From positions 547,959 to 611,958 of the forward strand of contig JAEUVU010000007.1 in NCBI GenBank assembly GCA_016786725.1: DNA of 64,000 bases. The letters are read 5' to 3'. Numbering within the stretch: position 1 is the first letter of the stretch; each line of letters opens with the position of its first letter. A program made the translations under genes and the position numbers. Of the stretch, positions 36,521 through 45,554 are shown piece after piece. This DNA comes from Ferruginibacter sp. (GTDB lineage Bacteria > Bacteroidota > Bacteroidia > Chitinophagales > Chitinophagaceae). The notes beneath the pieces were generated by a model, which worked only from the letters and a program-made list of their open reading frames with translations, ran no database searches and was not told the origin of the DNA.

Positions 36521-36566
36521 GATTTATGAGTTCAAAAAGATTTACCTTACAGTCAACATTCATTTT

Positions 36567-37328
36567 ATGGAAATACAAAAAGATATCCGCCTGGCTATTT
36601 TAATAGATGCCGACAATGTGCCTTACAGCAATATAAAAGGTGTGATGGAAGAGATCACCAAATATGGTACCCCCACTTTTAAACGCATTTACGGCGATTG
36701 GACAAAACCAACTGTAAGCGGCTGGAAGAATGTGTTGCTGGAGAACGCCATCACTCCCATACAGCAATACAGCTACACCAGCGGCAAAAACAGCAGCGAC
36801 AGCGCCCTGATCATTGATGCAATGGATATTTTGTATTCAGGCAAAGTTGATGGGTTTTGTATTGTAAGCAGCGATAGCGATTTTACAAGGCTTGCCACAA
36901 GATTGCGTGAAGCCGGTGTGCAGGTAATCGGCATCGGGCGAAAGACAACGCCAGAGCCTTTTATGGTTGCCTGCAATAAATTTATTTACATGGAGATCAT
37001 CCCTGTTTTTGGTACAGAAACGGAAGAGGTGGCTACAGCCAAAACAAAATCCAGCAAGCCTGTAGCCAAACCATCGGTTGATAAACTGAATAAAGAAACA
37101 TTAAAATTAATTGCACACACCATCAACGACCTGGCAGATGAAAATGGCTGGGCTTTTTTGGGAGATGTAGGAAACCTCATCTTAAAAAAGCAGCCCAATT
37201 TCGATCCGAGAAATTATGGTTTTCAAAAATTAACACCGCTGATAAAATCGTTACCGCAATTTGAGATTGATAAAAGGGAAACGGATAAGGCGGGGATCAA
37301 GCTGGTGTATATCAGGAATAAGGAATAA
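36567..37328 (+). CDS. NYN-domain nuclease with OST-HTH/LOTUS domain
   Basis: A 253-residue protein. The N-terminal NYN (PIN-like) domain has LAILIDADNVPYSNIKGVM with the first acidic residues, GKNSSDSALIIDAMD, and VSSDSDFTRLATRLREAGVQ with the last pair, so the metal-binding acids of an active RNase are present. After a Lys/Ser linker the C-terminal 75 residues (LKLIAHTINDLADENGWAFL ... YGFQKLTPLIKSLPQFE) form a winged-helix LOTUS domain that binds RNA. Bacterial members are poorly studied; RNA cleavage is the likely activity. It has no clear operon partner. Confidence 0.92.
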   Translation: MEIQKDIRLAILIDADNVPYSNIKGVMEEITKYGTPTFKRIYGDWTKPTVSGWKNVLLENAITPIQQYSYTSGKNSSDSALIIDAMDILYSGKVDGFCIVSSDSDFTRLATRLREAGVQVIGIGRKTTPEPFMVACNKFIYMEIIPVFGTETEEVATAKTKSSKPVAKPSVDKLNKETLKLIAHTINDLADENGWAFLGDVGNLILKKQPNFDPRNYGFQKLTPLIKSLPQFEIDKRETDKAGIKLVYIRNKE

Positions 37329-37339
37329 GGCGCAAGCTG

Positions 37340-37391
37340 CAAGCTACAAGGGAGAAGCATGCTATCATAAAAACTGTCCCCTTGTAGCTTG
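37340..37391. repeat. 13-bp inverted repeat with quasi-repeated words, between convergent genes
   Basis: CAAGCTACAAGGG at 37340-37352 pairs perfectly with CCCTTGTAGCTTG at 37379-37391. Flanking words GCAAGCTGCAAGCTAC and CTTGAGCCTTGAAGCTT extend the pattern. It lies between the stop codons of the NYN/LOTUS gene and the RlmL-like gene and could work as a two-way terminator, though there is no long T run. Confidence 0.6.
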
Positions 37392-37405
37392 AGCCTTGAA
37401 GCTTA

Positions 37406-38578
37406 TCAATTTTTCTCCACCCTCTTCGTTCCGCTATACAACTCATACTCAAACAACCTGCAATCAATCTTACTTGTGTAAAACTCAATACGCCTGTTTG
37501 GTTTTAAGCCTATCTTTTTTCCAAGTTCCAAATTGCCGGTAAAGATGTAACCAAAATATCCTTTGCATTTTTTCTTTAAAAAATCACCCATGCGTTTGTA
37601 GGTAAATTCAAGTTCAGCTTCCACACCAAGCCTGTCGCCGTATTCAGGGTTAAAGTAGATAACACCGCTTTCGCCTTCCGGCATTTTTGTCTCTTCAAAA
37701 TCACAAACAGCAAATTCAATAAACTCTTCCACACCTGCAACTCCCGCATTTACTTTTGAAATATTTACTGCATCATCGCTGATATCAGTCGCAATAATTT
37801 TTAATCCTGGTACGTCAATAACCTGTTGCTCCAGTTTTTTGAATTCAATATTGTACATGTCTTCTTTATAACCAACCAAATGCATAAAAGCATAATTAAA
37901 ACGAAGCAATCCAGGTTTACGATTGGTAGCAAGCAATGCAGCTTCAATAGCAACGGTGCCCGAGCCACACATGGGGTTTACAAAAACTGATTGGCGATCC
38001 CACTTAGTTGCCAGCAAAGTGGCTGCAGCCAGCGATTCCAGCATGGGTGCCTTGCCGGGTATTTTTCTGTAGCCATGTTTGGATAAGGTTTCACCAGAAG
38101 TGTCAATAAAAATTTCAGCAACAGATTCTTTCCAGTATAAATGAATAACGGTCTTGTCCAGTTCAGGGCCAGAGTTTGGTCTTTCGCCGGTCTTGTTACG
38201 GAACCGGTCAACAATGGCATCTTTTACTTTTACATTCGCAAACAAAGAATTGTTGATGGTTTCGTTGCTCACATTGCTGCTGATGGAAAAGTAACCATCA
38301 ACAGTAAGTACATCTTCCCAGGCATAATCCAGCAATGTTTTATAAAGATCATCAGCATTGTAAGCTTTAAATTCTTTTAAGGAAAATAAAACCTGGCTGG
38401 CGCAACGCAAATTCAAATTCAGTTTTATGCAGTCCTGCAAAGTTCCTTTTAATTCAACTCCGGTTTTAAAAATACGAACCGGTCTAAATCCCAGTGCTTC
38501 AACTTCTATTTGCAGGTAAGGAGATAATCGGTTACTGCAGGTAACAATTATGCGGCTGCTGGTTTCAAAAATTTGCAT
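37406..38578 (-). CDS. THUMP-domain class I RNA methyltransferase (RlmL/Trm14-like)
   Basis: A 390-residue SAM-dependent methyltransferase. The N-terminal THUMP-type RNA-binding region (about 40-160) is followed by a Rossmann domain with NPMCGSGTVAIEAALLATN (SAM motif I), IIATDISDDAV and motif IV VIYFNPEYGDRLG. RlmL, which makes m2G2445 in 23S rRNA, has NPPY at motif IV; here it is NPEY, although the flanking residues fit. Substrate is probably a guanine in 23S rRNA. The gene diverges from the aminotransferase gene. Confidence 0.88.
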   Translation of the reverse strand: MQIFETSSRIIVTCSNRLSPYLQIEVEALGFRPVRIFKTGVELKGTLQDCIKLNLNLRCASQVLFSLKEFKAYNADDLYKTLLDYAWEDVLTVDGYFSISSNVSNETINNSLFANVKVKDAIVDRFRNKTGERPNSGPELDKTVIHLYWKESVAEIFIDTSGETLSKHGYRKIPGKAPMLESLAAATLLATKWDRQSVFVNPMCGSGTVAIEAALLATNRKPGLLRFNYAFMHLVGYKEDMYNIEFKKLEQQVIDVPGLKIIATDISDDAVNISKVNAGVAGVEEFIEFAVCDFEETKMPEGESGVIYFNPEYGDRLGVEAELEFTYKRMGDFLKKKCKGYFGYIFTGNLELGKKIGLKPNRRIEFYTSKIDCRLFEYELYSGTKRVEKN

Positions 38579-38586
38579 GCCGCAAA

Positions 38587-38611
38587 CTTATAACTTATAA
38601 CCAATAACCAA
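38587..38611. repeat. Quasi-repeated words upstream of the aminotransferase
   Basis: CTTATAA CTTATAA CCAATAA CCAATAA, two pairs of 7-mers, leading straight into the promoter box TAACTTTG. It lies between divergent genes. Confidence 0.6.
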
Positions 38612-38619
38612 TAACTTTG
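38612..38619 (+). promoter_or_regulatory. Putative -7 promoter box, 4 nt from the aminotransferase start
   Basis: TAACTTTG, exact TAnnTTTG match, then TTTC and the ATG at 38624. It implies a leaderless or nearly leaderless mRNA. No -33 TTG at normal spacing. Confidence 0.5.
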
Positions 38620-38623
38620 TTTC

Positions 38624-39817
38624 ATGTTAACCATAAGCAACCGCGGCAAACAAATGCCTGCATCTCCCATCAGAAAATTGGTGCCTTACGCCGAAGCGGC
38701 GAAAAAAAAAGGCACTAAAGTGTATCATTTAAATATCGGGCAGCCCGATATTGAAACGCCGGCACAGTGCCTGGATGCTGTGCGTCATTCTGATTTTAAA
38801 GTTTTGGAATACAGCCACAGCGCCGGTAATGAAAGCTACCGCAAAAAATTAGTGCAGTATTATAAAACGGTTGGTATTGAGGTAACGCATGAGCAGATCA
38901 TTATTACCACAGGAGGAAGCGAAGCCATCATTTTTGGTTTTATGGCCTGCATGGATGCAGGTGATGAAGTAATCATCCCGGAGCCTTTTTATGCAAACTA
39001 TAATGGCTTTGCGGTGGAAGCCGGTGTTACTGTTAAACCGATCTCTTCTTCTATTGAAACAGGATTTGCCTTACCGCCGATTGATGAGTTTGAAAAATCC
39101 ATCACGCCAAAAACAAAAGCAATCGTTATCTGCAACCCCAATAACCCAACCGGTTATTTATACAGTGCAGAAGAAATGGAAATTCTGAAACAGCTTATTA
39201 CCAAACACAATCTTTACTTATTTGCTGATGAAGCTTACCGTGAATTTTGTTATGAAGGCAAACATACCAGCGCCATGCATTTAACGGGCGTGGAAGATAA
39301 TGTTGTTTTGATGGACACCATCAGTAAGCGTTACAGCGCCTGCGGCGGCCGCATTGGTGCTTTTGTTACAAAGAATAAAGCTTTGCTTGATGCCACAATG
39401 AAACTTGCCCAGGCAAGGTTAAGCCCGCCGTCTTTCGCACAGATACTTGGCGAAGCCGCAGTTGATTTACCGGCGGATTATTTCAATGGCACCAGGGCCG
39501 AATATAAATTGCGCCGTGATACTATTGTAAAAAGACTGAATGCTATTCCCGGAGTTTTTTGTCCTAACCCTGGCGGCGCATTTTATGCTATGGCTAAATT
39601 ACCGATAGATGATTCGGATAAATTCTGTCAATGGCTGCTTGAATCTTTTAATTATAATAATCAAACAGTAATGCTGGCGCCTGCTACGGGTTTTTACAGT
39701 ACACCTGGCCTTGGCAAGCAGGAAGTGCGCCTGGCTTATGTAATTAATGTGGATGCCATTAATGCTGCCATGGATTGCCTGGAAAAGGCTTTGGAAGAAT
39801 ATCCGGGTAAACAATAA
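38624..39817 (+). CDS. PLP-dependent aminotransferase, class I/II (aspartate aminotransferase-like)
   Basis: A 397-residue fold-type I PLP enzyme. VYHLNIGQPDIETP, TTGGSEAIIFGF (phosphate contact), ICNPNNPTGYLYS, LFADEAYREF and the PLP lysine in MDTISKRYSACGGRIGA (Lys235) are all present, with the substrate-carboxylate arginine near the C-terminus (EVRLAYVI). Probably an aspartate or aromatic/branched aminotransferase; the donor and acceptor cannot be told. The gene for a small secreted protein follows by 8 nt. Confidence 0.92.
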   Translation: MLTISNRGKQMPASPIRKLVPYAEAAKKKGTKVYHLNIGQPDIETPAQCLDAVRHSDFKVLEYSHSAGNESYRKKLVQYYKTVGIEVTHEQIIITTGGSEAIIFGFMACMDAGDEVIIPEPFYANYNGFAVEAGVTVKPISSSIETGFALPPIDEFEKSITPKTKAIVICNPNNPTGYLYSAEEMEILKQLITKHNLYLFADEAYREFCYEGKHTSAMHLTGVEDNVVLMDTISKRYSACGGRIGAFVTKNKALLDATMKLAQARLSPPSFAQILGEAAVDLPADYFNGTRAEYKLRRDTIVKRLNAIPGVFCPNPGGAFYAMAKLPIDDSDKFCQWLLESFNYNNQTVMLAPATGFYSTPGLGKQEVRLAYVINVDAINAAMDCLEKALEEYPGKQ

Positions 39818-39825
39818 GTTTTTTA

Positions 39826-40263
39826 ATGAAGAAGTTTTTGCTTTTGCTGATACTTACAGTAACCTGCTGTATTTCATATTCGCAGGATATTATTTTAGAT
39901 AAAAAATCTAAAATAAAAAAGCGGCTGGAGAAATATTACCTGGAGACAAACCGGAAATATTTTTTTGCTGAAACTGATTCAACACTTACTTACACGCTTA
40001 CGGATTCTGTTACATTGCCTGCAACCTATGTTTACTATTTTAACCGGCAAAACCGTTGTATAAAACAGGAAACCATTTATACCCGTGATTTGTGCCTGCA
40101 AAACGGAATACAGGAATCACTTAATAATAAATATGCTAAGTGGGAAAAACTGGGCCCGGAAAGCTATTATGCAAAATTCCCTTATAATACTTTAATGGAA
40201 ACGGTGAAAGAAAACGGCCAATTTATTTTAAGATATGTGCATAAAAAACGTAAAGAACTGTAG
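39826..40263 (+). CDS. Small secreted protein of unknown function
   Basis: A 145-residue protein with a signal peptide (MKKFLLLLILTVTCCISYSQ). The mature part is basic and beta-rich (TDSTLTYTLTDSVTLPATYV, FNRQNRCIKQETIYTRDLCL) and has two cysteines that could pair. No family recognised. It follows the aminotransferase gene by 8 nt and so is probably on the same mRNA. Confidence 0.72.
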   Translation: MKKFLLLLILTVTCCISYSQDIILDKKSKIKKRLEKYYLETNRKYFFAETDSTLTYTLTDSVTLPATYVYYFNRQNRCIKQETIYTRDLCLQNGIQESLNNKYAKWEKLGPESYYAKFPYNTLMETVKENGQFILRYVHKKRKEL

Positions 40264-40280
40264 CAACAAAAGTTGTAAGA

Positions 40281-40613
40281 TCAGTGCTTTTTTTTCTTAG
40301 GTTTTGATGCCGCAACTTTAGGTAATGGAGTCATTATAATGCTTATGGCCTGCGATTGATTTACAAGACTGATCGCCCTGTCTTTATAACCCTTGTTTTG
40401 TATGTGCAGTGAATCGTCAGGTGAAGCCAAAACAACTACATTGCCACTCTGGCTGGTGGTAAGTATCTCGCCGGTGGATTTAATTTTTATGGTAGCGCCA
40501 ACAACCGGGCCTGCAGTTTTAGAATCCTGCACCATTACAGCGTAATAGGTTTGTGCATTAAGCTGACCGCAACAGAACGCCAATATCATCAATACAACTA
40601 ATTTCTTCATCAT
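40281..40613 (-). CDS. Small secreted protein with carboxypeptidase-regulatory-like domain
   Basis: A 110-residue exported protein (signal peptide ends QLNAQ). The mature part is one beta-sandwich of the CarboxypepD_reg-like type (VQDSKTAGPVVGATIKIKST ... LHIQNKGYKDR), the same domain that begins the TonB receptor at 42651. A basic Lys-rich tail (KPKKKKH) ends it. The start overlaps the esterase stop (TAATG), so the two are translationally coupled. Function unknown. Confidence 0.78.
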   Translation of the reverse strand: MMKKLVVLMILAFCCGQLNAQTYYAVMVQDSKTAGPVVGATIKIKSTGEILTTSQSGNVVVLASPDDSLHIQNKGYKDRAISLVNQSQAISIIMTPLPKVAASKPKKKKH

Positions 40614-41521
40614 TATCTTAAATGAGCTTTTAAAAATGCAACCGTTTTATTCATTGCATCATCTGTATTCGTGTTATTAAAACCATGACCATCTAAAAAA
40701 TATTCATAATATTCATTAGGTACACCGAGCGTATTTAACTGTGCCCTCAGCCACTGGCTTTGATACAAAGGTACAATCACATCTATAGTACCATGAAAAA
40801 TTATGGTTGGTTTTGATTGAGCTGTTGCAACTGAATAAGGGCTGTTGGAATCGTACAAAGGCACATCCCAGGGGGCGCCGTTAAACTGTATCAATACATC
40901 TTTTACAGCTTTGCCAACCCAGGGATTAAAACTGTTGTACCAGCTCCAGTCGCTGAGTTTGGCAGGGCCAAAAAAATCTGCAACTGCTTTTACATAATTA
41001 TTTGAGTTGTATTTGTACGTGTACAGCATGGCCAGGTGTGCGCCTGCACTGGCACCCACCATCGTAAGCGTATCAGAAATAACAAAATTAGTTTTGTTGT
41101 TCACCATCATATTTACTGAAGCTGTTACATCGTTCATTATTTGTGTGTAATGAACAGCAGGATTACTGGTAAGCCGGTAGTTGATATTGGCAATGGCTGC
41201 ATCGGGCCATTTTGCCCTCAGCAGGTTTTTATAATAATTCATTTCCGATTTATCACCGCTTTCCCATCCCCCGCCGTGTATAAGTATAATAACTTTAGTT
41301 GCTGTTGTACGGCCTGCCGGTAAATAAATATCCATTTTTTGTTTGGGATCTGCTCCGTAGGCTGTGTCGAGAATTATTCTTTCTGCAAGCGTTGAACCAC
41401 CGCCACCGCCCGTTCCTCCACCGCCGCCACCAGCCGGTTCTTTGATGCATGAACTGAATGAAACAATGAAAAATAAAAAAATAAACAGATGGAATGCCTT
41501 TAAGTTTGAATTGGTTTTCAT
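40613..41521 (-). CDS. Lipoprotein carboxylesterase, alpha/beta hydrolase
   Basis: A 302-residue lipoprotein (lipobox SFSSC). A linker of almost pure glycine follows the anchor. The hydrolase domain has ILIHGGGWESGDK (oxyanion hole), VGASAGAHLAM (nucleophile serine), FHGTIDVIVP (Asp) and LDGHGF (His), the pattern of hormone-sensitive-lipase-like and BD-FAE-type esterases. It is predicted to act at the outer membrane, perhaps on acetylated or feruloylated glycans; that is inference. The small secreted protein gene overlaps its stop codon. Confidence 0.86.
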   Translation of the reverse strand: MKTNSNLKAFHLFIFLFFIVSFSSCIKEPAGGGGGGTGGGGGSTLAERIILDTAYGADPKQKMDIYLPAGRTTATKVIILIHGGGWESGDKSEMNYYKNLLRAKWPDAAIANINYRLTSNPAVHYTQIMNDVTASVNMMVNNKTNFVISDTLTMVGASAGAHLAMLYTYKYNSNNYVKAVADFFGPAKLSDWSWYNSFNPWVGKAVKDVLIQFNGAPWDVPLYDSNSPYSVATAQSKPTIIFHGTIDVIVPLYQSQWLRAQLNTLGVPNEYYEYFLDGHGFNNTNTDDAMNKTVAFLKAHLR

Positions 41522-41662
41522 ACTGTGCTTTTGGTGACAAATATGGTTGCTTTCAAAAACCTGCCGTCAAGATAAAGGATTAAACCAAAATAAAAGTCAA
41601 TTATTGCCCACAGCCGTTTTCTGCAAGTATAAACTGGTGTTTATTTTAACAGATCTTTTATT

Positions 41663-42574
41663 TTATTTCGCCGCTTTTGCAACTTCAACTGTCCATTCGC
41701 TGCCGCTATAAATTTTGTAGGCTGAAGAAAAATTTCCCATGTTTAAGGCAAATGACAATTGCAGTAAACTGTTGAGATAAGCCAGCGGCTTGCCCTTTGC
41801 CACAGCGCCGAAAGTTTCGGCATAAGGCATATTGCCTTCGTACTTTTTTATTTTGTTCTGATAAATAATAACATGCAATTTATCGCCTGGTTTTACCTGT
41901 AACTGGTTAAAAAGTTCTGCAGGAATATTTGTCCAGATATTACCATATTGTACATCCAGTATCGAAATGGTTCCTTTGATCTTTTTATTTTCAATTAGTG
42001 CTTTCTGGTAAGCGATCTTTACTATTTCATCCGGTAATTGCTTTCCTGCCTGCTCAAATGTTATAGCGCCCGATGCCAGCCTTGCTGCCGTAAAAGCATA
42101 CACATCACGCCCATGAAAAGTGTATGATTTTTCAGAATTCTTCCTCCTGTTCACTGCTTCATCTATTTGTCGAACTCCTGCAATGCCTAAAGATTCTGCA
42201 ATCAGCGTAAGCGTTCCATTATCAGGTGTAACAATAAAATGCCCGCTTTTTGTTTTAAGCACAACTGATTTTCTTTGTGTGCCAACACCGGGATCAACAA
42301 CCGAAACAAACACAGTGCCGGCAGGCCAGTATGCAACGGTTTGTTCCAACCGGTAAGCGGCCTCCCAGATATTGTAGGCCGGGATTTCATGTGTAAGATC
42401 AAATAATTTCAAGTCTGATGAAACTTCCATGGCAACACCTTTCATGGCAGATACTGCACCGTCCTTTAACCCAAAATCAGATTGAAAAACAACTATTTTA
42501 TTTTGAGCAATGGCAACATTTGCTGCAAGCGAAACAACAAGTGTATAAATAAACGGGTAAAAATATTTTTTCAT
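41663..42574 (-). CDS. Exported SAM hydrolase-like protein (DUF62, chlorinase/fluorinase superfamily)
   Basis: A 303-residue protein with an N-terminal signal sequence (MKKYFYPFIYTLVVSLAANVAIAQ), followed by the DUF62 fold: VVFQSDFGLKDGAVSAMKG, FVSVVDPGVGTQRKSVVL, FIVTPDNGTLTLIAE and YTFHGRDVYAFTAARLASG. Superfamily members split S-adenosylmethionine with water (hydrolase), chloride or fluoride. SAM is cytoplasmic, so an exported form is odd. The start at 42574 is chosen because it opens the signal peptide; ATGs further upstream only add residues before it, and the longest one reaches into the palindrome at 42594. Confidence 0.86.
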   Translation of the reverse strand: MKKYFYPFIYTLVVSLAANVAIAQNKIVVFQSDFGLKDGAVSAMKGVAMEVSSDLKLFDLTHEIPAYNIWEAAYRLEQTVAYWPAGTVFVSVVDPGVGTQRKSVVLKTKSGHFIVTPDNGTLTLIAESLGIAGVRQIDEAVNRRKNSEKSYTFHGRDVYAFTAARLASGAITFEQAGKQLPDEIVKIAYQKALIENKKIKGTISILDVQYGNIWTNIPAELFNQLQVKPGDKLHVIIYQNKIKKYEGNMPYAETFGAVAKGKPLAYLNSLLQLSFALNMGNFSSAYKIYSGSEWTVEVAKAAK

Positions 42575-42593
42575 AATCATACTGTATTTAAAA

Positions 42594-42626
42594 AGGGTTG
42601 ACAACCTTTTAAAGGTTGTCAACCCT
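42594..42626 (-). terminator. 33-bp near-perfect palindrome, terminator of the TonB receptor gene
   Basis: AGGGTTGACAACCTTT, one central T, then AAAGGTTGTCAACCCT: a 16-bp perfect inverted repeat. On the minus strand it is followed by a T run, so it can terminate the TonB receptor transcript, 25 nt past its stop. It also sits 20 nt before the SAM-hydrolase-like gene. Confidence 0.8.
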
Positions 42627-42650
42627 AAAACAAAATATTTCTTTTATCTC

Positions 42651-45488
42651 TTAAAAATTAAAAGACAGCTTACCAAATAATTTCCTTCCGTTAAAACCCA
42701 TCTGCACACTATCCCAGGGCCCGCCGCTTTCATTATCACCAAACCAGCCTTTGGCCTGCGGGTTTACACCCAGGTCAGGATGAATGTTAAATACATTATC
42801 AACTCCTGCAAAGAAGGTTATCTTTTTGGTAATGTTGTACGAAACAAAAACATCAGTAACCAGTTTGCCTTTAAAGTTGAAATGCTCAGGCACGTACACA
42901 TTGGGATCAGCGTCGGTAGGTACCATTGGGTTGATACCGGTCTGGTTTGGATTATCAGCCGTTGCATCTCCAAAGCCCATCAGTTTTACTTTACCAAAAT
43001 AGCTGAGGTTAACGCCTGCACCAAATTTTTTCATACCATACTGCAAACTCAAATTGAATTTGGTGTTAGGCGCCGATGCCAACAGGAATGCTTCTTCCCT
43101 GTCGCTGAAAAATGTCTTTCTATTTAACTGAGTACCGTTCAAAGCTGATGGCACATTTACTTTATCAACTTTCATGTGCTGGTAATTACCCGCCAGTAAT
43201 ATCCTGACGCTGTTCTTTCCCCATTTTTTAGCATAATCAGCAACTACATCAATACCATAATTGGTTGTATTTACTGCATTGGCAAAGAACTGCACAGTGG
43301 CTACATCAGCAGGTATCTGCGAAGTAAATGAGGCAGGTAAAGTTGGATCGGAAGCGCTGAATAAACCTGATAAAACGATCCTGTCTTTTACTTTTACCAT
43401 ATAACCATCTACCGTAAATGTTAAGCCAGGCATAGGCTTCCAGGCAAAGCCAAGGCTCGCATTAACTGATGTTTCTTCTTTAAGATCGGGAATGCTGGCA
43501 GCTTTTGTAATGGAACTGCCGTTGCGTGCAATCAATGCATTTACCAATACGCCGCCACTGAATGAAGTAAGTGTATTGCTGAAATTGATCTGTTGCAAAC
43601 TTGGCGCCCTGAACCCTGTGCTTACTGAACCCCTGATGTTAAAATTAGATGCAACTTTATAACGTGTAGCAAATTTGAAAGTTAATACAGAACCAAAATC
43701 AGAATAATTCTCAAAACGAACTGCTGCATCAGCCAGCCAGGCTTTGGTTACATTTATTTCACCATCTGCATAAAGGCTGATGGCAGAGCGGTTTGCTGAA
43801 ATAGCATCTGAAGGACTAAAGCCTGGAAAACCCTGTGAACCCGCAGCAGGATACCTGTATTCACCAACATTTGGATAATACAGCGAATCAGGATAATAAC
43901 TTTTATAAGATGCTTCTTCACCCTCATAAATTTTATAGTTCTCGTACCTGAATTCGGCACCTAAACCAAGGTTAAGCCCTTCTGCAACCGAACTGAATGA
44001 TCTGCTGAAATCGAGGTTGGTTGTATTCTGTATAAAATTAAACCCGCCGTCATCAAAATGTGTTTGCCTTGGTGTGCCTGCAGTCATAAAAGCAGAGGCA
44101 TTAAAAGTTTTATCGCCATAATAATGAAAATCATTTTTACCAAGTGTATTGCTCAGGTCCCAGTTCCACTTATGGCAATTGCCTTTAACACCAGCCGAAA
44201 TTGACGCATCTTTTATTTTAGTTTGAATATGCGGATTGTAATAGATCTCGCCATCGCTGGTTGTTCTCATGATATTCGGATCGTACAAAATATTTCCACT
44301 CAGATCAACAGGAAAGCGCTGTGGCCTTGCACTCCAGTTTCTGCTGTAAGCATAAGCATCTGATGCTTTGTAATTGTATCCGCCAAAAGAATAAATGGTT
44401 GCTTTTTTATTTTTGCCAACCGGAACTTCCATGTTGTACATAGCGCCATAAGTATCTATCGAACCATCGCCAAATGCCCTGCGGTAAGGATTGATATAAG
44501 GCAAAGCATTTTTGTCTGTTTGCCAGTTGGTAGTATCACTCTGCCTGTAGGTTTTTCCATGCGTTAACAGATCAAGCGTTACATTAATAAAGCCCCCGTT
44601 TTTGCCGAGCGCCACACCGCCATTTGCCGAAAAAGAAAATGTGCTTCCGTCTATTTTGTTTCCTGATACATATTGATTGCCTTCATTAAATCTTGCAGGG
44701 TTAAATTTGGTGTCATAAAAACCTGCCCAGCCTGTATTTACTGCCCATTTGTTTACATCCCTTTTAAGCACAATATTCATTACGCCAGCCATCGCATCCG
44801 ATCCGTACTGTGCAGAAGCACCGTCACGCAATATCTCGATGCGGTCAACAGCGGCTTGTGGAAAAGCGTTCAGATCGGCGCCGGAATTTCCCCTGCCTCT
44901 TGTACCAAACAAAGCTACAAAAGCAGTCTGGTGGCGGCGTTTGCCGTTTATTAAAACAAGGGTTTGATCGGGGCCCAGGCCACGTAGAGTACCCAGGTCA
45001 ATATGATCGGCACCATCGGCGCCTGTTTGTTTATTATAATTAAAAGAGGGTGCAGCCATGTTCAAGGCAGAAGTAAGGTCCATTTTTGCTGTAGGCAAAC
45101 CCACCTGGTTAATACGGATCACATCAACCGGTACAGCTGTTTCAATTTTGGCACGGGGGGCGCCACGGGTTCCCACCACCACCACATCAACTATTTCTAT
45201 TGCCGATACTTCCAGCGTAACTGTTACACCGGTTTGGGAAGTTAAAACGATCTCCCGGGTAGAATATCCGATGCTGCTCACCTGCAGAAGGTCGCCCGGG
45301 GAAGCCTGTATGTTAACAGTACCACCTGTACCGGTTGACAAACCTTTACCTGATGCTTTAATGGTTACCGATGCATCACTGATGGCATTGCCGGTGTTAG
45401 AGTCAATAACTTTTACTGTGTAGGTTTTTTGTGCCTGCAAAAGCAGTGTTCCCAGCATAAAGCTGAGCATAAGTGTTAGTTTTTTCAT
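42651..45488 (-). CDS. TonB-dependent outer membrane receptor
   Basis: A 945-residue outer membrane transporter. Signal peptide ends LLLQAQ; then a CarboxypepD_reg-like domain (about 20-110), a plug (VDVIRINQVGLPTAKMDL ... VLINGKRRHQTA ... RIEILRDGASAQYGSDAMAG) and a 22-strand barrel ending KLFGKLSFNF with the terminal aromatic. There is no SusD gene beside it and no TonB box could be fixed. The plug resembles siderophore/vitamin-type receptors more than SusC. The ligand is unknown. Its terminator is the palindrome at 42594. Confidence 0.9.
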   Translation of the reverse strand: MKKLTLMLSFMLGTLLLQAQKTYTVKVIDSNTGNAISDASVTIKASGKGLSTGTGGTVNIQASPGDLLQVSSIGYSTREIVLTSQTGVTVTLEVSAIEIVDVVVVGTRGAPRAKIETAVPVDVIRINQVGLPTAKMDLTSALNMAAPSFNYNKQTGADGADHIDLGTLRGLGPDQTLVLINGKRRHQTAFVALFGTRGRGNSGADLNAFPQAAVDRIEILRDGASAQYGSDAMAGVMNIVLKRDVNKWAVNTGWAGFYDTKFNPARFNEGNQYVSGNKIDGSTFSFSANGGVALGKNGGFINVTLDLLTHGKTYRQSDTTNWQTDKNALPYINPYRRAFGDGSIDTYGAMYNMEVPVGKNKKATIYSFGGYNYKASDAYAYSRNWSARPQRFPVDLSGNILYDPNIMRTTSDGEIYYNPHIQTKIKDASISAGVKGNCHKWNWDLSNTLGKNDFHYYGDKTFNASAFMTAGTPRQTHFDDGGFNFIQNTTNLDFSRSFSSVAEGLNLGLGAEFRYENYKIYEGEEASYKSYYPDSLYYPNVGEYRYPAAGSQGFPGFSPSDAISANRSAISLYADGEINVTKAWLADAAVRFENYSDFGSVLTFKFATRYKVASNFNIRGSVSTGFRAPSLQQINFSNTLTSFSGGVLVNALIARNGSSITKAASIPDLKEETSVNASLGFAWKPMPGLTFTVDGYMVKVKDRIVLSGLFSASDPTLPASFTSQIPADVATVQFFANAVNTTNYGIDVVADYAKKWGKNSVRILLAGNYQHMKVDKVNVPSALNGTQLNRKTFFSDREEAFLLASAPNTKFNLSLQYGMKKFGAGVNLSYFGKVKLMGFGDATADNPNQTGINPMVPTDADPNVYVPEHFNFKGKLVTDVFVSYNITKKITFFAGVDNVFNIHPDLGVNPQAKGWFGDNESGGPWDSVQMGFNGRKLFGKLSFNF

Positions 45489-45554
45489 GTTGTAATTTTA
45501 TCAAAACAAAGTTGCACATATTATTGCAAATTCAATAAGTAAATTTTCCTGCAA

